DNA of 64,000 nucleotides from Pseudidiomarina terrestris (GTDB lineage: Bacteria > Pseudomonadota > Gammaproteobacteria > Enterobacterales > Alteromonadaceae). The stretch lies in assembly GCF_030466405.1 (NCBI RefSeq), contig NZ_JAGGJF010000002.1, positions 124,001 through 188,000 on the forward strand, given 5' to 3'. Numbering within the stretch: the stretch's first letter is position 1; the number at the start of each line of letters is the position of its first letter. A program made the position numbers and the translations under genes. Below the pieces are notes generated by a model. It did no database searches and was not told where the DNA came from. It saw only the letters and a program-made list of their open reading frames with translations. Positions 44,640-52,572 of the stretch are shown piece by piece.

Positions 44640-44656
44640 AACTTGTCCGACCATTG
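44640..44656 (+). promoter_or_regulatory. Putative FadR operator in the dsbB-fadR gap
   Basis: AACTTGTCCGACCATTG contains the central TTGTCCGACCA, one change from the palindromic FadR core TGGTCCGACCA. It lies 83 bases before the fadR start, suggesting autoregulation; control of the divergent dsbB is less likely. Confidence 0.6.
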
Positions 44657-44738
44657 GAAAGCCTGATAAAATCAACGGTCATAACATTAATACTAATCTA
44701 GCCCTTACCGGTTTGATTCACAGCAAATAGGCCACTTC

Positions 44739-45449
44739 ATGATTATCAAGGCACAAAGCCCTGCGGGGTTTGCAGAAGAATATATAGTGAAGTCCATTTG
44801 GAATGGGCACTTCGCGCCGGGTACGATTCTCCCTGCCGAACGTGAGCTTTCAGAATTGATTGGCGTGACCCGAACGACCTTACGTGAGGTGTTACAACGC
44901 TTGGCGCGTGATGGCTGGTTAACGATTCAACACGGTAAGCCGACCCGGGTAAATAATTTCTGGGAAACCTCTGGTCTGAATATTCTGGAGACGCTGGCGC
45001 GGCTTGACGAAGAGGGCATGCCGGAACTGGTGGATCAGTTGCTGTCGGCGCGCACCAACATTAGTGCGATTTATATTCGTGCGGCCGTGCGCAATGCACC
45101 GGAACGGGTCGCTGAACTACTGGCTGAAGCTGAAGGGCTGGAAGATACCGCCGACGCCTTTAGCGAATACGACTATCGTTTAAACCACGATCTGGCAATG
45201 GCATCAGGCAATCCAATTTACGTCTTGGTACTTAATGGCTTTAAAGGATTGTACTCGCGCATTGGTAACTTTTATTTCTCCAATGATGACGCGCGCAAAC
45301 TGGCCCGCAAGTACTATGCAGATTTGAAGAAAGTAGCGACTGAAGAGAAACGCGACGAAGCGGCGCTGCTGGTCCGCGATTATGGTTATGCTTCAGGTCG
45401 TATCTGGCATAGCTTACGTGGTGATATTCCAGCGAACCTGATTGAGTAA
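44739..45449 (+). CDS. fadR: Fatty acid metabolism regulator FadR
   Basis: 236 residues (E. coli 239). GntR-type winged helix at the N-terminus ([24 protein letters not shown] as [10 protein letters not shown] then [17 protein letters not shown], about 33-66) with the [15 protein letters not shown] wing, and an all-helical acyl-CoA-binding C-terminal domain (about 75-236). It represses beta-oxidation and activates fabA/fabB-type genes; acyl-CoA releases it from DNA. dsbB-(nhaB)-fadR is the E. coli neighbourhood, here without nhaB. Confidence 0.94.
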   Translation: MIIKAQSPAGFAEEYIVKSIWNGHFAPGTILPAERELSELIGVTRTTLREVLQRLARDGWLTIQHGKPTRVNNFWETSGLNILETLARLDEEGMPELVDQLLSARTNISAIYIRAAVRNAPERVAELLAEAEGLEDTADAFSEYDYRLNHDLAMASGNPIYVLVLNGFKGLYSRIGNFYFSNDDARKLARKYYADLKKVATEEKRDEAALLVRDYGYASGRIWHSLRGDIPANLIE

Positions 45450-45470
45450 GAGCACTTTTGCTGTAGCAAT

Positions 45471-45498
45471 AAAAAGCCCCGCAGTGCGGGGCTTTTTT
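45471..45498. terminator. Bidirectional terminator between fadR and sodB
   Basis: AGCCCCGC-AGT-GCGGGGCT is a perfect eight-pair stem with a run of A on the left and a run of T on the right, so it can serve both convergent genes. Confidence 0.93.
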
Positions 45499-45526
45499 CG
45501 TAAAAACTTTCGCTCTGGAGCGGGAA

Positions 45527-46108
45527 TTAACCGTAGTTTTTCGCTACGAAGTCCCAGTTCACGATGTTCCAGAATGCGTCTAAGTAGTTTGGACGCGCAT
45601 TACGGTAATCGATGTAGTAAGCGTGTTCCCAAACATCAACAGTCATCAGTGGGGTGACCGCGCTGTTGGTGATAGGGGTATCGGCATCGTCCGTATTGGC
45701 AATAGCAACTGAGCCGTCAGCTTTTTTCACTAACCAGGTCCAGCCTGAACCAAAGTTACCTGCTGCTTGCGCTTTGAACTCTTCTTTAAATTTATCGAAA
45801 GAACCGAATGCAGAATTAATTGCATCGGCAAGTTCACCGCTTGGCTCACCGCCGCCATTTGGGCTTAAGCAATGCCAGTAGAAGGTGTGGTTCCAGACCT
45901 GCGCTGCATTGTTGAATACGCCACCAGAGGAAGATTTAATGATATCTTCAAGTGACTTATTTTCCATGTCAGTGCCTTTGACAGCATCGTTCAGCTTGCT
46001 TACGTAAGCAGCGTGGTGCTTGCCGTAATGGTATTCCAAAGTTTCCGCAGAGATGTGCGGCTCAAGAGCATTTTTTTCATAAGGTAATGCTGGTAGTTCG
46101 AATGCCAT
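45527..46108 (-). CDS. sodB: Superoxide dismutase [Fe]
   Basis: 193 residues, normal length. Metal ligands: His in [10 protein letters not shown] (H27 area), His in WNHTFYWHC (about 74), and [15 protein letters not shown] (Asp and His, about 157-171). [13 protein letters not shown] and QVWNHTFYW indicate the iron form. It converts superoxide to peroxide and oxygen in the cytosol. The start is preceded by AATGGAGAG on the minus strand. It converges on fadR through the shared terminator. Confidence 0.95.
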   Translation of the reverse strand: MAFELPALPYEKNALEPHISAETLEYHYGKHHAAYVSKLNDAVKGTDMENKSLEDIIKSSSGGVFNNAAQVWNHTFYWHCLSPNGGGEPSGELADAINSAFGSFDKFKEEFKAQAAGNFGSGWTWLVKKADGSVAIANTDDADTPITNSAVTPLMTVDVWEHAYYIDYRNARPNYLDAFWNIVNWDFVAKNYG

Positions 46109-46347
46109 ATAGACTCTCCATTCTTGCTTTTGTGAATTTATTGGACTCGTTCTTATTTTAGCATTGAAAACGAATCTTCAAGTCTCAATATACCTAGATA
46201 TAGGCAGAAAAGTTTATTTCAAGTGTAGTAAGCAAATTTTAAATTGTCAGTAGATGGTCCCTTTGCTGGCCTGCTGTACTGCAATCCTTGTGCTTGATGT
46301 GATAAACTTGCCGCCATTAACTCGCTTAAAGAAGTAAGGACGAAGGC

Positions 46348-46686
46348 ATGGAAACTGTAGAGAAAATTAAGCAGCAAATCAGCGAAAATCCGATTCTGCT
46401 TTACATGAAAGGTTCGCCAAAATTACCGAGCTGTGGTTTTTCTTCACAGGCCTCGCAAGCGTTGATGAGCTGTGGTCAGCCATTCGCGTATGTTGATATC
46501 CTACAGAATCCTGACATTCGTGCAGAATTACCAAATTATGCCGACTGGCCGACCTTTCCACAGCTGTGGGTTGAGGGTGAGCTCGTCGGTGGTTGTGATA
46601 TTATTTTGGAAATGTTCCAAAAAGGCGAACTACAAGAATTAATTAACGAAGTGGCAGAGCGTCATCCTGCGCCTTCGGAAGATTAA
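46348..46686 (+). CDS. grxD: Monothiol glutaredoxin GrxD
   Basis: 112 residues. The single-Cys active site is PSCGFSSQAS (CGFS, about 28-35), followed by PTFPQLWVEGELVGGCDI (glutathione-binding TVP-like turn, here WPTFPQL). Monothiol glutaredoxins carry and deliver [2Fe-2S] clusters. The upstream KGSP turn is standard. It lies divergent from sodB and is followed by the peroxiredoxin gene after 36 bases. Confidence 0.95.
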   Translation: METVEKIKQQISENPILLYMKGSPKLPSCGFSSQASQALMSCGQPFAYVDILQNPDIRAELPNYADWPTFPQLWVEGELVGGCDIILEMFQKGELQELINEVAERHPAPSED

Positions 46687-46722
46687 GTTTCATTCAGTAC
46701 AACAACATTACGGAGAAAAAAA

Positions 46723-47328
46723 ATGGGTGTATTAGTAGGCCGTAAAGCTCCTAATTTCACTGCATCAGCAGTATTGGGAACAGGTGAGATTGTTGACGAC
46801 TTTAACTTGCATTCGCAAATTAAAGGCAAAAAAGCAGTCGTATTCTTCTATCCTTTGGATTTCACCTTTGTATGTCCTTCTGAACTGATCGCTTTTGATC
46901 ACCGTTTAGAAGAATTCAAAAAGCGTGGCGTGGAAGTGATTGGTGTGTCTATCGACTCACAATTCACCCACAACGCATGGCGTAACACCAGTGAAGAAAA
47001 TGGTGGTATTGGTGAAGTTAAATACCCATTGGTTGCTGACGTGAAGCACAACATCTGTAAAGCCTATGATGTTGAGCACCCAGAAGCTGGTGTAGCCTTC
47101 CGCGCGTCATTCCTGATCGACGAAGAAGGCACTGTTCGTCACCAAATCGTAAACGACCTGCCATTGGGCCGTAACATCGACGAGATGATTCGTTTGGTAG
47201 ACGCGCTGAACTTCCACCAGGAACACGGCGATGTATGCCCAGCTGGCTGGAAAGAAGGCGACGAAGGTATGAAAGCTGACGCTAAAGGCGTAGCTGACTA
47301 CCTTTCGAAAAACGCAGGTAAGCTGTAA
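46723..47328 (+). CDS. Typical 2-Cys peroxiredoxin (AhpC/TSA family)
   Basis: 201 residues. The peroxidatic Cys is in PLDFTFVCPSEL (about residue 51) and the resolving Cys in GDVCPAGWKEGDEGM (about 172). The Prx1/AhpC subgroup is indicated by these VCP motifs and by the C-terminal extension. It reduces hydrogen peroxide and organic peroxides with thioredoxin or AhpF-like partners. GGAGAAAAAAA precedes the ATG. A terminator follows. Confidence 0.95.
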   Translation: MGVLVGRKAPNFTASAVLGTGEIVDDFNLHSQIKGKKAVVFFYPLDFTFVCPSELIAFDHRLEEFKKRGVEVIGVSIDSQFTHNAWRNTSEENGGIGEVKYPLVADVKHNICKAYDVEHPEAGVAFRASFLIDEEGTVRHQIVNDLPLGRNIDEMIRLVDALNFHQEHGDVCPAGWKEGDEGMKADAKGVADYLSKNAGKL

Positions 47329-47354
47329 CAGGCCACAAGCGTTAATAGTGTTAG

Positions 47355-47381
47355 AAGGCCGCCATTGTGCGGCCTTTTTTG
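47355..47381 (+). terminator. Rho-independent terminator after the peroxiredoxin gene
   Basis: AAGGCCGC pairs with GCGGCCTT around a five-base loop and ends in six T. Confidence 0.92.
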
Positions 47382-47422
47382 TTGCTGGTAGCAGTGGGTA
47401 GAAGTAGGTGTAGGAGAATGCT

Positions 47423-47935
47423 GTGTTAGTACCCATCCAAAAAGACGATTTTGAGCTGGTGTCCAGCTGGCTGGCAGACCCTGAGGATCATTTTAAAGTG
47501 TGCGGCAACGCCTTTAGTTATCCGCTGAAACGCGAAGTTTTCGATGCTTTCTTTGTCGCAAGTGCTGGCGACCCTGAGGTGCGTTTGTGTTTTAAATACT
47601 GCGTCGGCGAGCGGGCTGTTGGCATGGTGCATTTTACTCGTATCGATCGACAAAATGATTTTGGTCATATTGGAGTGGCTGCGGTGGACCCGGCGGCTCG
47701 CTCTGGTGGCTATGGCCGTGCGATGTTTGCCGCAATCTTACGCAAAGGTTTTGCCGAACTGAACTTTCACCGTATCGATTTGAACGTGTTCGAATCCAAT
47801 CCTCGCGCGCTGAAGTTTTACCAGGAAGCTTTCGGTTTTAAAGTCGAAGGTTTAGCACGCGATACCATCAAGAAAGATGGCCAGTATCAGGGGTGGTACA
47901 CCCTGAGTTTGCTTCGTCCGGAGTGGCAGGAATAG
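47423..47935 (+). CDS. GNAT-family N-acetyltransferase
   Basis: 170 residues. The acetyl-CoA signature is in VDPAARSGGYGRAMFAAIL (about 90-108) and the C-terminal part LNVFESNPRALKFYQEAFGFKVEG is the RimJ/RimL-like pattern. It probably acetylates an alpha-amino group or small amine; the substrate is not deducible. GTG start with GGAG 10 bases upstream. It stands alone between two terminator-bounded units. Confidence 0.85.
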   Translation: MLVPIQKDDFELVSSWLADPEDHFKVCGNAFSYPLKREVFDAFFVASAGDPEVRLCFKYCVGERAVGMVHFTRIDRQNDFGHIGVAAVDPAARSGGYGRAMFAAILRKGFAELNFHRIDLNVFESNPRALKFYQEAFGFKVEGLARDTIKKDGQYQGWYTLSLLRPEWQE

Positions 47936-48034
47936 AGAAATCGTATCAGCGAAGAACTTTTTTGGGTCCCGTCTCGACTTAAATGCGGTAGTTACTGAAT
48001 AGACCGAACCATAGGCGATAGAAGGGCACTGAAG

Positions 48035-49132
48035 ATGATTCGACTGATACTTGGTTGTGTGGCATTACTAATAACTGGGGCGGCAACCGCCAGCGATATC
48101 AATAGCCAGACAAAAGCATTTGAAGACTACTTACTCGAGCTCAAAAAAGAAAAGCATATTCCCGGGTTATCCGTTGCCGTTGTGAAAGATGGCGAAATCG
48201 TTTACGAAAAAGCTCACGGTATCTCGCATTTGGAAGGGCAGGTGCCAGTCACCACCCGCACGCCATTCTGGATAGCATCGGTCAGTAAGTTTTTTGTTGG
48301 CACCGCCTTTTTGAAGTTAATTGAAAATGGTGAACTGAGTTTTGACGACACGCTGAATTCCGCCCCGGGCTTTGCAAAGTACTGTCAATGGCTGGCCGGT
48401 TCCGGAATTGTGTTTGGTAAGAATCTGAACTGCGACCAGACCTTTAAGCTGAAACATGCGTTGAACCATGTCGTCAACGGCAGCGTCGATACCCGTTTCT
48501 TTTACAACTCCATTTTCTACTCCCGCCTGTCGCGTTTTCTTGAAGCAAAACGCGGTAACCCGATAGAGCTTGCTGAAGGCCGTCACAACGAGCTTGCCCA
48601 AGCAATTACCGCCTCGATTCTGGAACCTGCGGCGATGAACGACTCTATTGCAGGACTATGGGATGAAACGCGTATGGACGTGTTTTTCCGTCGTTCACGG
48701 GGTTTTGGTATTGAGGATAATCATTACGTTCTGCGACGTATGCCCGAGCGGCACATGGCCGGTGGTGCTGGCGTGAGTTCGACTGCGGGGGACATCGCCC
48801 GGTTTGATATCGCGCTTGATGCGGGCAAAATTCTGTCACCAGAGTTTATGGCGTACACCACCAACGAATACACCACAGCCGAAGGTAAAACCATTCCTTA
48901 CGCTTACGGGCGCTACATTCAATGGGTGGATGGTGAAAAGATCATCTGGCACTCGGGTTGGGACGAAGAGATTGGCTTTACTGCGGCCTATATAAAGTTC
49001 CCTGAGCGCGGTATTACCGTGGTGGTGTTAGCGAATAACGAAGGTTTGTGGTGGGGGAATCCGCTCGATGGCGCTGCCATTGAAGAATCGCCCGTGTTTC
49101 GCAAAGCCAGTGAGATCTTTACTGTTCATTAA
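48035..49132 (+). CDS. Secreted serine hydrolase of the class C beta-lactamase fold
   Basis: 365 residues with a signal peptide (LGCVALLITGAATASD). The nucleophile motif is SVSK (SxxK, near residue 83, in FWIASVSKFF). The second motif reads YNS where YxN is usual (FFYNSIFYSRLSRF). The third motif is HSG in IWHSGWDEEIG. Family members are D-Ala-D-Ala peptidases, esterases and beta-lactamases; the altered second motif argues against a standard beta-lactamase. A periplasmic peptidase or esterase is most likely. It has no clear operon partner. Confidence 0.8.
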   Translation: MIRLILGCVALLITGAATASDINSQTKAFEDYLLELKKEKHIPGLSVAVVKDGEIVYEKAHGISHLEGQVPVTTRTPFWIASVSKFFVGTAFLKLIENGELSFDDTLNSAPGFAKYCQWLAGSGIVFGKNLNCDQTFKLKHALNHVVNGSVDTRFFYNSIFYSRLSRFLEAKRGNPIELAEGRHNELAQAITASILEPAAMNDSIAGLWDETRMDVFFRRSRGFGIEDNHYVLRRMPERHMAGGAGVSSTAGDIARFDIALDAGKILSPEFMAYTTNEYTTAEGKTIPYAYGRYIQWVDGEKIIWHSGWDEEIGFTAAYIKFPERGITVVVLANNEGLWWGNPLDGAAIEESPVFRKASEIFTVH

Positions 49133-49227
49133 GAACAACAGGCGCAGGTATTTTATCGCTTTGATGGCACAGGAATAAGGCTCTTTGCTACACTAGAGCC
49201 CTTAGTAGCAGCGCAAGCAGAGGGTTT

Positions 49228-50040
49228 ATGCCTGAGTCGGCATCAAAACGGTTAAATAAATTTATCAGCGAGAGCGGTTTTTGCTCGCGTCGGGAAGCGG
49301 ACCGCTTTATTGATCAGGGCGCGGTAAAAATTAACGGTAAGCCTGCTGAGCTGGGCCAGCAAGTCGCACCTGGCGATGAGGTCACGGTCAACGGTCAGAA
49401 GATTCAGGCCACGGATAAAGAAAAATTCGTGTTTATTGCGCTGAACAAGCCGGTCGGAATTGTCAGCACTACAGATTCCGCTGAGCCCAAGAATATGGTG
49501 GATTTTGTCGGTCATAAAACCCGTATTTTTCCAATCGGGCGGCTCGATAAAGACTCACAGGGCCTGATTTTTCTGACCAGCAATGGCGATCTGGTGAATA
49601 AGATCCTGCGGGCCGGTAACAAACACGAAAAAGAGTACGTGGTAACTGTTGATCGACCCATAACTCCCGACTTTATTCGGGGCATGGCTAGCGGTGTGCC
49701 AATTCTGGGAACAATGACGAAAAAGTGTAAAGTGCGCCAGGAGTCCCAGTTCAGTTTTCGCATGACCTTGATTGAGGGCATGAACCGCCAGATTCGCCGC
49801 ATGTGCGAGCACTTCGGTTACGACGTGCGCAAGCTGGAACGGGTGCGCATTATGAATGTCAGGTTAGGCAGACTGCAGGTTGGTCAGTGGCGGAACCTTA
49901 CTGAAGATGAACTGGCGGAATTGATGAAATCAATCGAGCATTCGTCCTCAGAGGCACCTGCGGGTCATCGCCGACGTAAGCCACAGCCCAAGTCCGCGCG
50001 TAAGCCTTTCACTAAGCCGAGTTCTGATCGGCGCCGCTAG
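49228..50040 (+). CDS. rluF: 23S rRNA pseudouridine synthase RluF
   Basis: 270 residues. An N-terminal S4 RNA-binding domain ([20 protein letters not shown]) precedes the synthase domain with catalytic Asp in [15 protein letters not shown] (about 108-122), [11 protein letters not shown] and [15 protein letters not shown]. These are the RluF rather than RsuA/RluE features. It converts U2604 (E. coli numbering) of 23S rRNA. The C-terminal tail is basic and Arg/Pro-rich, as in relatives. Confidence 0.92.
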   Translation: MPESASKRLNKFISESGFCSRREADRFIDQGAVKINGKPAELGQQVAPGDEVTVNGQKIQATDKEKFVFIALNKPVGIVSTTDSAEPKNMVDFVGHKTRIFPIGRLDKDSQGLIFLTSNGDLVNKILRAGNKHEKEYVVTVDRPITPDFIRGMASGVPILGTMTKKCKVRQESQFSFRMTLIEGMNRQIRRMCEHFGYDVRKLERVRIMNVRLGRLQVGQWRNLTEDELAELMKSIEHSSSEAPAGHRRRKPQPKSARKPFTKPSSDRRR

Positions 50041-50054
50041 GTAGAAGAGAATAG

Positions 50055-50082
50055 GCGTCAGGGCAGGAAATCGCCCTGACGC
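50055..50082. other. Perfect ten-base inverted repeat between convergent genes
   Basis: GCGTCAGGGC and GCCCTGACGC are separated by eight bases, between the rluF stop and the VOC-protein stop. There is no T-run on either side, so it may be a Rho-independent-like or processing hairpin that limits read-through. Confidence 0.6.
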
Positions 50083-50101
50083 ACGCAAGGAAAATCAGGA
50101 A

Positions 50102-50452
50102 TTAAGACTCAGACCAAACCGCGTATTCGTTACCGCTAGGACAAGTAAACTGAAAGCGGCGCCCGCCGGGGAAGTCGAAAATTGATTTCGAGATCTTACC
50201 GCCCGCCTGTTTAACTCGCTCCAGACTGTCCTCTAAATCTTCACTGAACAGCACCACTAAAGCACTGCCATTTTCCGTGTGAGCAACAAGATCCGAGCGA
50301 AAGAAGCCACCGTGAAGGCCTGCTTTTTGAATCGCAGCATAGTCATCACCGTGGTCGTAATACTCCCAGCCAAAGGCCTGGCTGAAGAAGCGTTTGGTGC
50401 CTTCCATATCGCGAACGGGAAACTCAACGTAATTGATAATTTCTTTGCTCAT
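50102..50452 (-). CDS. VOC-family (glyoxalase/bleomycin-resistance fold) protein
   Basis: 116 residues with the paired beta-alpha-beta-beta-beta pattern: NYVEFPVRDMEGTKRFFSQA and RFQFTCPSGNEYAVWSES. The C-terminal Glu-containing segment matches metal-binding positions in the fold. The substrate is unknown. It converges with rluF and is 82 bases upstream of dbpA's stop on the same strand, with no operon evidence. Confidence 0.83.
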   Translation of the reverse strand: MSKEIINYVEFPVRDMEGTKRFFSQAFGWEYYDHGDDYAAIQKAGLHGGFFRSDLVAHTENGSALVVLFSEDLEDSLERVKQAGGKISKSIFDFPGGRRFQFTCPSGNEYAVWSES

Positions 50453-50534
50453 AGTTTTCCTCTGCTTTGTTTCGTGGCGATTCGACCACGGTGAACGATA
50501 AGCCGGTGTTCCAGATCAAGTATAGTCAATAACG

Positions 50535-51959
50535 TCAGCTTTCAAGTAAGGTCCGGGCGCGGAAGCGCTTGTTTTTAATCTTGTCGTTGTTGAGCAATGC
50601 CAGCGCGTGCTTGGCTTTGTTGGTTTTCACCGCGACATAGGCCCACTGTGCCTGCACTTTGATTTTACCAATGTCGTCCATGCTCAGCTGCTGGTCGCGG
50701 GTCAAGGCACCAACAATGTCGCCGGGCCGCAGCTTATCTTTTTTGCCGCCGTTAAGCTGCACGGTGACATAAGCAGCCACCAGCGGCTTCGCATCTGATT
50801 TGCGCTCGGGTAAAGGCTGCAGCTGAATTGGCGCAGAGAGGGTATCCTCCAGCAGACGCAGTCGGTAGTCGTCTTTGATTCCCACCACAGTCACCGCCAG
50901 ACCTTCGGCACCAGCACGGCCGGTACGGCCAATACGATGGGTATGGGTGGCGATGTCGTGGGCCAAATGCACGCTGATTACCAGATCAAGTTCGGCAACG
51001 TCTAAGCCGCGCGAAGCCACGTCGGTCGCCACCAGAATCCGGGCGCTGCCATTACTGAAGCGCACCATGGCCTGATCGCGATCTTTTTGCTCCATGTCAC
51101 CGTGCAGGGCAATGGCGCTGTGACCGCGCGCAGCCAGGGTGTCAGCCAGGTTCTGGGTTTCCACTTTGGTGGTGCAGAACACCATACAGTTGTCAGGCTG
51201 CAGTTCGAGCAGTACGCGCTCCACCGCTTCTGCCGCGGGCGTATCAAGTTGCTGATAGAAACGTTGACGAATGGTGGTCTGAGTTTGGGTCGCGGCGACT
51301 TTGATGATGTCAGCATCGCGAGTCATTTGCTTGGTCAGCTGACGAATCCCCTGCGGGTAAGTCGCGCTGAATAGCAGGGTCTGTCGGGCAGCTGGTAGCT
51401 TGGCGACAATACCTTTTAATTCGTCTTCAAAGCCCATTTCGAGCATGCGGTCGGCTTCATCAAGCACCAGGCTTTGCAGGCTGGCGAAATCAATCCGCTC
51501 CTGTTGCAGGTGATCAAGGATACGGCCGGGCGTGCCCACCAGAATATGTGCACCGTGCTCTAAGGATGCGGCCTGTGAGCGCGCAGGAACACCACCACAG
51601 AGGGTTAAGACCTTGACGTTGCCCATGGCCTTTGCCAACGCGCGAATCGCTTCAGCGACCTGCTCAGCGAGCTCACGGGTGGGGCAGAGCACCAGCGCTT
51701 GCGGTGCAAAGGAGCTGGTGTCCAACTTCGACAACACACCCAGCGCAAAGGCCACGGTTTTCCCAGAGCCGGTTTCCGCCTGCACGACAACATCTTCAGC
51801 GCGGAGGATCTTCGGCAGACTATAGGCCTGTACGTCAGTCATTTGTTCGAACCCGGCATCCTGCAAGCTACTTAAGAGCGCATCGGAGAGCTTGAGTTCG
51901 TTGAAACGCCGCACGGCTGGTGTCGTTTCTGGCGAGTTTGCAGGGTTTGATTCTGACAT
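50535..51959 (-). CDS. dbpA: ATP-dependent RNA helicase DbpA
   Basis: 474 residues. DEAD-box helicase: AETGSGKTVAFAL (Walker A, about 58-70), VLDEADRML (DEAD), LFSATYP (SAT), HRIGRTGRAG (motif VI). The C-terminal about 75 residues (RPGDIVGALTRDQQLS, IGKIKVQAQWAYVAV) form the DbpA RNA-binding domain that recognises 23S rRNA hairpin 92 during 50S assembly. GTIINYELAHD-type motif reads VISVHLAHD here. Confidence 0.94.
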   Translation of the reverse strand: MSESNPANSPETTPAVRRFNELKLSDALLSSLQDAGFEQMTDVQAYSLPKILRAEDVVVQAETGSGKTVAFALGVLSKLDTSSFAPQALVLCPTRELAEQVAEAIRALAKAMGNVKVLTLCGGVPARSQAASLEHGAHILVGTPGRILDHLQQERIDFASLQSLVLDEADRMLEMGFEDELKGIVAKLPAARQTLLFSATYPQGIRQLTKQMTRDADIIKVAATQTQTTIRQRFYQQLDTPAAEAVERVLLELQPDNCMVFCTTKVETQNLADTLAARGHSAIALHGDMEQKDRDQAMVRFSNGSARILVATDVASRGLDVAELDLVISVHLAHDIATHTHRIGRTGRAGAEGLAVTVVGIKDDYRLRLLEDTLSAPIQLQPLPERKSDAKPLVAAYVTVQLNGGKKDKLRPGDIVGALTRDQQLSMDDIGKIKVQAQWAYVAVKTNKAKHALALLNNDKIKNKRFRARTLLES

Positions 51960-52088
51960 AGTTCTGGTTCACTTATTCGGAGGGCGCGTCGCGAGGCACA
52001 TGGCGCTTAAAATTAGCGCGGTAGTATAACAGACTCTCAGCGCCCCGCGATCTTATTGAAGCGTTTTGTCATCTTTTTCAGACAGTGT

Positions 52089-52478
52089 TCAAACCCGCGC
52101 CTCGAGCTCAATCTCGACCATAAATTCCGGCAACGCGAGACCTTTCACTTCCAGCCACGAACCGGTGGGAAAGTGCTTGGTATAGAGCTGACTGCGATAC
52201 TCGGACACCGCCAGAAAGGCGGCCATATCCGTGGTGAAGACATTCTCAACAATGACATGGTCGAAGGTGCAGCCATAATGCGCTAAGACCTTTTTCAGAT
52301 CAGCATAGACATTTTTCATTTGTTGCTCGATGTCATCAACAGCCGTGGGCGCGCCCTGATCATCCATGCTTACTGCGCCGGAGATCTTAATTTCATCGCC
52401 GATTTTGACGGCATGCGTGTAACCATAAGCCTTTTCGACCTCTGGCCGTAATTGAAAGTAATCCCGTTCAATGCTCAT
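52089..52478 (-). CDS. RidA/YjgF-family protein
   Basis: 129 residues. The family core is visible: YTHAVKIGDEIKISGAVSMDD, MKNVYADLKKVLAHYGCTFDHVI and VKGLALPEFMVEIELEA, with the last motif lacking the catalytic Arg typical of RidA itself. RidA proteins clear enamine/imine intermediates; this subgroup (no Arg in the usual place) is likely of different activity. It is not linked to an amino acid operon. Confidence 0.87.
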   Translation of the reverse strand: MSIERDYFQLRPEVEKAYGYTHAVKIGDEIKISGAVSMDDQGAPTAVDDIEQQMKNVYADLKKVLAHYGCTFDHVIVENVFTTDMAAFLAVSEYRSQLYTKHFPTGSWLEVKGLALPEFMVEIELEARV

Positions 52479-52572
52479 CTGCGTTGCTCCTCAGAGTTGT
52501 TCGCCTAAGCGAGTCAAGAAGCATTTAATGTAGTCGAGGAAAGTGAGCCTGACACTATTTAGTGCCATGCGG

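Noticed and set aside
44553-44675. Longer N-terminus of DsbB
   Set aside because: The added 41 residues are not DsbB-like and cover the fadR/dsbB control region.
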